Both the position numbers and the translations under genes were made by a program. Shown piece after piece: positions 59,366 to 64,000 of a stretch of 64,000 nt of DNA (position 1 is the stretch's first letter; every line of letters begins with the position of its first letter). The notes under the pieces are model-generated. The model did not search any database and was not told the DNA's origin. It saw only the letters and a program-made list of their open reading frames with translations. This DNA comes from Azophilus sp963663395 (lineage in GTDB: Bacteria > Pseudomonadota > Gammaproteobacteria > Pseudomonadales > Azotimanducaceae): the NCBI GenBank assembly GCA_963663395.1, contig OY760226.1:5332001-5396000 (forward strand), in the 5' to 3' direction.

Positions 59366-60601
59366 TCAGTCCTGGAGGCTGTCCTCCACCAGGGCCATCA
59401 TGTCATTCACACGCCGCTCCCAGCAATTGGTGGCAAGCCACTCGCGCATGCGGGCCGCCTTCGGTGACACGGTGTCCTCCTCGAGGCAGCGGGCAATTCC
59501 TTCAATGAACGCCGCCGGTGAGCGGGCAACATGCGCAAACCAGTTGAATTCCTCGATGTCCGCAACGGGCGTTGCGACCACCGGCAGGTTCTGTGAAAAG
59601 TACACGTACATCTTCAGCGGGTTCATGTGCCTGGTCAGCTCGTTGTCCAGGTGCGGGAGGATGGCGACATCGAAATGGCTGATGTAGCGAACCGCCTCAT
59701 CGTGTCGTTTGATGCCAAGAAAGTGAACATTCCGGAACCTGTTCAACGCCAGAATCTGCCGGTTCTTGTGCGTTGAGCCAAGGAAAACCAGGTTCCACTC
59801 GGGCTTGTTCGTGGCGATGTGCCTCAACAGTTCCAGGTCGATGCGGGCCAGATCCAGGTTGCCCGCGTAACCGATAATCGGCCCGTTGATTCGCTTCAGA
59901 GCCCTCGGTTTCGCGCACCTTTCGTCTCGGTTCCACTGCTGCTCCGCCGCGTTCGGGAACAGATGGATATTTGATGCGAACGGACGCATCTCGTTGAGCA
60001 ACGCGCGGCAATTGGCAAAGACGAGATCGCTCCTGCCGAGAATTTCCGCATAGTTGGCAGCCAGCTCGGCCTTTCGCTCGGGGGTACTCGGCCAGGTACG
60101 TTGGTCGTCGATGATGTCGGCAACCACCAGGTCCGGTTTGAACCGTTCCTGTATCGAAGGGAAATAGAAGTCGTTCGGGCACACCCAGAACAGTGTTCGC
60201 CGTTGCCCAAGCCCGTGACGCAGCAGTTTCCGTTCCAGATAGTCGGGATAGTCTTGCGCCGATGGCAAGAATCGGCTCAAGTGCCCGTTGAGGCGCCGGC
60301 GCGTGACATGGAGATAGGTATAACTTCGCAGTTTTCCCCCGTCGGCAAGCCCCAGTTTCCTCCGCAACGTCTGGCGCAGAATCAGAAGCGCCTGGCTGCT
60401 GCCCGCGTTGCGGCCCGATTCCCAGGCCAGATTACCCGCTGCGAGCAGGCGAATCGGGGCATCGAAGTGGAAGATCCTCGCAATTCTGGAATCTCGCGCC
60501 AGGTATTTCACCAGCATGTCCTGCCGCCGGCCATAGATGCCCGTATCGTTCTGTTTCCAGAAGAAAACGAGATCGAACCTGTCGTCGACCGGGGTGGTCA
60601 C
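59366..60601 (-). CDS. Glycosyltransferase, GT4-like
   Basis: 411 residues, two-Rossmann GT-B fold. GPIIGYAGNLDLARIDLELLRHIATNKPEWNLVFLGS begins the donor-binding half, VAILPHLDNELTRHMNPLKMYVYFSQNLPVVATPVAD is the Glu/His donor region, and the acceptor half starts FDLVFFWKQNDTGIYGRRQDMLV. The donor is unknown. Start GTG at 60601 overlaps the upstream gene's stop (GTGA, 60598-60601). Confidence 0.82.
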   Translation of the reverse strand: MTTPVDDRFDLVFFWKQNDTGIYGRRQDMLVKYLARDSRIARIFHFDAPIRLLAAGNLAWESGRNAGSSQALLILRQTLRRKLGLADGGKLRSYTYLHVTRRRLNGHLSRFLPSAQDYPDYLERKLLRHGLGQRRTLFWVCPNDFYFPSIQERFKPDLVVADIIDDQRTWPSTPERKAELAANYAEILGRSDLVFANCRALLNEMRPFASNIHLFPNAAEQQWNRDERCAKPRALKRINGPIIGYAGNLDLARIDLELLRHIATNKPEWNLVFLGSTHKNRQILALNRFRNVHFLGIKRHDEAVRYISHFDVAILPHLDNELTRHMNPLKMYVYFSQNLPVVATPVADIEEFNWFAHVARSPAAFIEGIARCLEEDTVSPKAARMREWLATNCWERRVNDMMALVEDSLQD

Positions 60602-62136
60602 CGGAATTCACCGGTGGCCGCCGGAACTGCCGGGCTCGAACCCTCAGGCGCGAAACGGTTTGCCTGACCCTCCTCAAGCAAACGCACCATGGCTCGGGAT
60701 CGACCGCCCTTGAACACCCGGCTGTGATAGGCGACCAGGTCACGGAAAGCCTTCGGTGTCGGCGAATCGTTCGCGAGGGCGCGGTCGATCACGTCGGTCA
60801 ACCGGGGCAGAACGGCTCCGTAACTGAATTTACGGAGGAACACCGATTGGTTCTCCTGCGCCCGCCGCTTTCGCGCCGGATAGTCGTCGAAGACAGCTTC
60901 GATCTTGAGTTCTAGCGGGGCGTCGAGCAATTCCAGTAAGCCATCCTCCGCGAAAGGCTTCAGCGGTGGTGTCGGACTGGCCAGAATCGGGATCTCCATT
61001 GCAAGCGCATCAGTCAATTTCGCCGGCACCTGATAGCGGGAAGCCGCTTCCTCGACACGCTGCGGCAAGCAGATCAGGTCACCGGCCGAGAGATACGCCG
61101 GCAGGTCCGCAAACGGCACGTCAGGCAGCGCCACTATCCTTTCAGGGTCAGCGCCACGCAACAGATACCTCAGACGGCGACCAACGGGCGAACCGACCAC
61201 CAAAAACTTGCACCGGTGCCGCCGCACCCGCCCCAATGCCGCGACGATTTCCAGCACACCCTTGTGCTGGCGGGGCGTACCAGCGAAGACAACGACCCTG
61301 TCGTCCGGCGCAAACCCAAGCGCGTTGCGAATCGCATCGCGTGGCCAAACACCTGGGTCGAAATCTCGCTCGTCCCGTACGTGTGGCACGATCATACCGC
61401 CATAGCGGTTTCCCAATTCCGCATTGGATACGGTGATCTGATCGAACTGCTCTATCAGTGTGTCGCTGAATCGCGTCCACGTTTCATCGTACGGCCGCCT
61501 GAAATCGACACGGCCCTGCCTTTGAATCACCTCCTTCAGGGTCAGCGGATGCTTATCGCTGAAAAATCCAAGTTCATGGTCGTCTATATCCAGAATCATG
61601 GGCCGATTGCGGTGCAGTTTCGCCAGAATGGCCAATTCCATGCTCGGCAAGCGAGGTTTGGACACGTAAAGCACGTCTCCGTCGATGCGCTCTGCAATGC
61701 TCTGCATATCTCTGAAAAAGCGTGGGAAATTCCCGCCGGGAAAGCCTTTGACCGCAACCCGGCTAGAGCCTCTCAGCGGCTCCCAAAGCGTGCGGCCGAA
61801 GCGCGGAAAGTTGGCGCCGATCACTTCTACGTCATATTGGCGTCCAAGGACATCGGCCAGCAGGTAGGCCCGGCCCACTGGATTGTGTCCAAGGTCCCAG
61901 GCAATGACACTGATCTTGGTCGATTTCTTGTCATGCGTGGATGTGATTCCCGTTACCGTTCGATGGAGCCGCGCGTTTCGGGCAATTTCTGAAACTGCTT
62001 TCTGGCGGCAATCCTGCTGGTTTCGTGCAAGCCCTGCCTTTGCAATACGCAGATTGCCAAGCCTGAGCTCCCGCGCTAACACTCGGAGACAACCCGGCAG
62101 CTCTTGGAAGAATCCGGTAACGGAGGATCTTTTCAC
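60598..62136 (-). CDS. Glycosyltransferase, GT4-like, with N-terminal extension
   Basis: 512 residues. GT-B fold: ISVIAWDLGHNPVGRAYLLADVL starts the acceptor half only at about residue 74, and RVVVFAGTPRQHKGVLEIVAALGRV starts the donor half; VEEAASRYQVPAKLTDALAMEIPILASPTPPL is the donor E-x7-E region. About 70 residues precede the fold and are rich in Arg and Ala, possibly because the true start is later than the GTG at 62136. C-terminal tail of low complexity (SSPAVPAATGEF). Follows the DprE2-like gene by 11 bases. Confidence 0.8.
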   Translation of the reverse strand: MKRSSVTGFFQELPGCLRVLARELRLGNLRIAKAGLARNQQDCRQKAVSEIARNARLHRTVTGITSTHDKKSTKISVIAWDLGHNPVGRAYLLADVLGRQYDVEVIGANFPRFGRTLWEPLRGSSRVAVKGFPGGNFPRFFRDMQSIAERIDGDVLYVSKPRLPSMELAILAKLHRNRPMILDIDDHELGFFSDKHPLTLKEVIQRQGRVDFRRPYDETWTRFSDTLIEQFDQITVSNAELGNRYGGMIVPHVRDERDFDPGVWPRDAIRNALGFAPDDRVVVFAGTPRQHKGVLEIVAALGRVRRHRCKFLVVGSPVGRRLRYLLRGADPERIVALPDVPFADLPAYLSAGDLICLPQRVEEAASRYQVPAKLTDALAMEIPILASPTPPLKPFAEDGLLELLDAPLELKIEAVFDDYPARKRRAQENQSVFLRKFSYGAVLPRLTDVIDRALANDSPTPKAFRDLVAYHSRVFKGGRSRAMVRLLEEGQANRFAPEGSSPAVPAATGEFR

Positions 62137-62147
62137 GCCCGGAGTCG

Positions 62148-62891
62148 CTATAGCTTCAATCGCTTGAATATCCCCTCTGGAATAGCGCGCACCACTAGCA
62201 TCACCAAGTTCCAGATGGGTCGAATGTAGACCACGTCCCGTCGGCGCGAAATAGCCCTGAGAACGCCCTCTGCGACTTCCTCCGGCGTTGCCACAAGTAG
62301 CCCCGGAAGGTTCATTCCTTCAGTCATGCGCGTTCGCACGTAGCCGGGCTTGACTGTCACAACCCGAATACCTGATGCCCAGAGGCGGTTGCGAAGTCCG
62401 GACAGGAACGCCGTAAACGCTGCCTTGGCTGACCCGTAAACGTAGTTGGAGCGCCTTCCGCGGTCGCCTGCAACAGAACTGACACCTACCAGCACGCCGT
62501 AGCCGCGCTCTTCGAACCGTCTGGCCAGCATTCCCATCAGCAATGCCGGCCCCTCGAAGTTCGTGCGCATTATGCGCTGCGCCGCAACGGGGTCTGTTTC
62601 GGCCTCGTGCTGTTCGCCCAGCAGCCCTACAACACAGACGGCGACATCAGGCAGTGTGTCCAGGCCATCAATCAGCGAGGCGCCGCAGCCGGCCTCAAGA
62701 ACATCGCAACGATGCAAGGAAAGGGTTCCCTCTCCACGAACGCTCAAATCGCATGCCTCTTCTTCAAGCCAGGATGCATTGCGCGCCGCCAGTTGCAACC
62801 CGTATCCCTCCCTCGCCAGCGCGCGCGCTATCGAGCGCCCGATATCTGATGTGGCGCCGATTATCAGCGCCGTTTTGGACCTGCGATTCAC
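62148..62891 (-). CDS. Short-chain dehydrogenase, DprE2-like
   Basis: 247 residues, classical SDR: ALIIGATSDIGRSIARALA binds the nucleotide, VGVSSVAGDRGRRSNYVYGSAKAAF holds the Ser and Tyr-x3-Lys, and KPGYVRTRMTEGMNLPGLLVATPEEVAEGVL is like DprE2. With the DprE1-like gene it should convert a polyprenyl-phosphate pentose at C2 (ribose to arabinose in mycobacteria). The start overlaps the DprE1-like stop as ATGA (62888-62891). Substrate by homology only. Confidence 0.78.
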   Translation of the reverse strand: MNRRSKTALIIGATSDIGRSIARALAREGYGLQLAARNASWLEEEACDLSVRGEGTLSLHRCDVLEAGCGASLIDGLDTLPDVAVCVVGLLGEQHEAETDPVAAQRIMRTNFEGPALLMGMLARRFEERGYGVLVGVSSVAGDRGRRSNYVYGSAKAAFTAFLSGLRNRLWASGIRVVTVKPGYVRTRMTEGMNLPGLLVATPEEVAEGVLRAISRRRDVVYIRPIWNLVMLVVRAIPEGIFKRLKL

Positions 62892-64000
62892 AGGGCTAGC
62901 CGCTGTGAAAGCGTGGAAGCAAACTTCTCACCCATCCCCGAAGATCCGGCCCGAATCGCCCTGAACGCGGCCGCGCCCGGATAACCCTCGGATATGTCCG
63001 CGGGAGTTGCACATGCATCCTTTGCCAGGTAAACGCGCCCTCCGTGCGCACGGGTAATGCCGTCCAGCATTTTCACGAACCCCAACGTATCAGCACGCAT
63101 CGGAAAGTCCAGCGCCAGTGTATAGCCTTCCATGGGAAACGACATGAGCCCCTCCCCGGCCGGCCCGAACAGCTTGAGCACCGCGAGCAAGGAGGGCTGT
63201 TGCCTCGCTACTTGTTCGAGCAACCGTGCAATTCCACTCGAGCTGTGCGCCTTGGGAAGAACACACTGGTACTGGACAAATCCTCGCCGCCCGTAGAGTC
63301 GGTTCCAGGCATTGATTCGATCCAGCGGAAAAAAGAATGGGCTGTATGGTACGCAGCGCAATCCTGCCCTGATGCGTCCTCGGCAGTAGTTCAGCCCGTT
63401 GAAAAGTCGGATGGTCAGCGGATTGAGCATCGTGGACGGCGCATCGATCGGCACACGCAGACTCACCCTGGAAGGGAAACTCAACGGCTGATCGATAAAT
63501 CGGCGAGGCAGCAGATCTCGAGCGGCCCATTCACTTCGCGATACCAAAGCCCGGCCCAACCGCCCCCCCCTTGCCGTGCAGTCGATCCAGGCAACGCTGT
63601 ACGGCCAACGCTGCGACTCCTCGAAAAACGCCATTGTCTCATCGAGGTCACGGGTAACCAGAGTTTCTTCCTGGACAAACGCCGTGTTGACCGGTGTCAG
63701 CCGAAAGCTGACGGACAGGATGACACCTGTCAGCCCCATGCCTCCAATGCTCGCCAGAAAGAGGTCCGCATTTTCCCGGCGAGAACAACGCAGCATCTCA
63801 CCACCGGCAGTCGCCAGCACCAACGACTCCACATAGGAACCGAATGACCCGTCCCGATGATGGTTCTTGCCGTGCACATCCGCAGCAACCATGCCACCGA
63901 TTGATACGAAGGCAGTGCCCGGCACCACGGGGACAAACCAACCTCTCGGAACAAAGGTTTCCAACACATCCGCCAGCAAGGCGCCCGCCTCGCAAGTCAA
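62888..64000 (-). CDS. FAD-dependent oxidoreductase, DprE1-like (5' part outside the window)
   Basis: 370 codons are visible and the gene runs off the right edge, so its N-terminus is missing. The FAD domain segment PGTAFVSIGGMVAADVHGKNHHRDGSFGSYVESL matches DprE1 closely (the HGKNHH stretch). The C-terminal substrate domain (FVQYQCVLPKAHSSSGIARLLEQV, FPMEGYTLALDFPM, RVYLAKDACATPADI) fits too. In actinobacteria DprE1 oxidises decaprenyl-phosphoryl ribose; in this Gram-negative setting it suggests an arabinofuranose or related pentose in the exported polymer (inference). The first gene seen of the leftward export operon. Confidence 0.82.
   Translation of the reverse strand: MTCEAGALLADVLETFVPRGWFVPVVPGTAFVSIGGMVAADVHGKNHHRDGSFGSYVESLVLATAGGEMLRCSRRENADLFLASIGGMGLTGVILSVSFRLTPVNTAFVQEETLVTRDLDETMAFFEESQRWPYSVAWIDCTARGGRLGRALVSRSEWAARDLLPRRFIDQPLSFPSRVSLRVPIDAPSTMLNPLTIRLFNGLNYCRGRIRAGLRCVPYSPFFFPLDRINAWNRLYGRRGFVQYQCVLPKAHSSSGIARLLEQVARQQPSLLAVLKLFGPAGEGLMSFPMEGYTLALDFPMRADTLGFVKMLDGITRAHGGRVYLAKDACATPADISEGYPGAAAFRAIRAGSSGMGEKFASTLSQRLAL

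Overview
The window is GC-rich and densely coded, with ATGA, GTGA and TGATG stop/start overlaps. It looks like chromosome from a gammaproteobacterium, probably an environmental or uncultured one. The evidence is a trpS-scpA-scpB run, a LapA-type protein, a ComEA-like protein beside WbpL/WbpM-type O-antigen genes (a layout I recall from the Pseudomonas O-antigen locus), hemH, glcDEF, a TonB receptor and a CCA-encoding tRNA-Arg(CCG). No phage, transposase or CRISPR array was seen. This assignment is inference; no rRNA or full marker set is present.

Layout. 1-2.2 kb: the end of a surface polysaccharide locus (polytopic nucleotide-sugar dehydratase, polyprenyl-phosphate sugar transferase, epimerase). 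2.4-6.4 kb: comEA-like, lapA, scpB, scpA, trpS. 6.5-11.8 kb: transport block (PII-like protein with two DUF1538 membrane proteins, a DASS/SLC13 carrier, an NhaC antiporter). 12-16.4 kb, plus strand: ferrochelatase, MBL hydrolase, small membrane protein, long-chain acyl-CoA synthetase. 16.4-24.6 kb, minus strand: four luciferase-like (F420-type) oxidoreductases, a PPOX-fold protein, a lytic transglycosylase, an SSS symporter and a crotonase. 24.7-25.4 kb: a toxin-antitoxin-like DUF4258/DUF2283-HTH module with a frameshifted first gene and a near-perfect palindrome next to its promoter. 25.4-33.5 kb: membrane protein with a nuclease-like domain, DsbA-like protein, MFS carrier, glcDEF, glyoxalase. 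33.8-39.1 kb: an unusual envelope cassette. 39.5-50.4 kb: TonB receptor, duplicated cupins, coiled-coil protein, dihydroorotase, crotonase, alpha/beta hydrolase, nucleoside hydrolase, site-2 protease, GST, tRNA-Arg. 50.4-52.3 kb: MFS and PPOX. 52.3-64 kb: an ABC-dependent polysaccharide cluster (methyltransferase, very large glycosyltransferase, ATPase-sulfotransferase fusion, permease, two glycosyltransferases, and a DprE2/DprE1-like pair running off the right edge).

The two best candidates for undescribed biology are these. (1) The 33.8-39.1 kb cassette holds a MotA/TolQ/ExbB-like channel subunit, translationally coupled to a MotB-like single-span protein whose periplasmic part is a Cys-Pro-rich rod ending in a vWA domain. 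It is followed by a collagen-like, glycine-rich lipoprotein and faced by a membrane-anchored helical-repeat protein. (2) The 57.1-58.6 kb gene fuses a Wzt/KpsT-type export ATPase to a sulfotransferase domain, suggesting that sulfation and export of a polysaccharide are physically linked.

Two dispersed non-coding repeat families are also visible: a hairpin element of about 110 bp (3.3 and 27.4 kb, arms up to 31 bp and perfect in one copy), and an 89-bp unit found only in divergent promoter regions (a tandem pair at 11.8 kb and one diverged copy at 53.1 kb).
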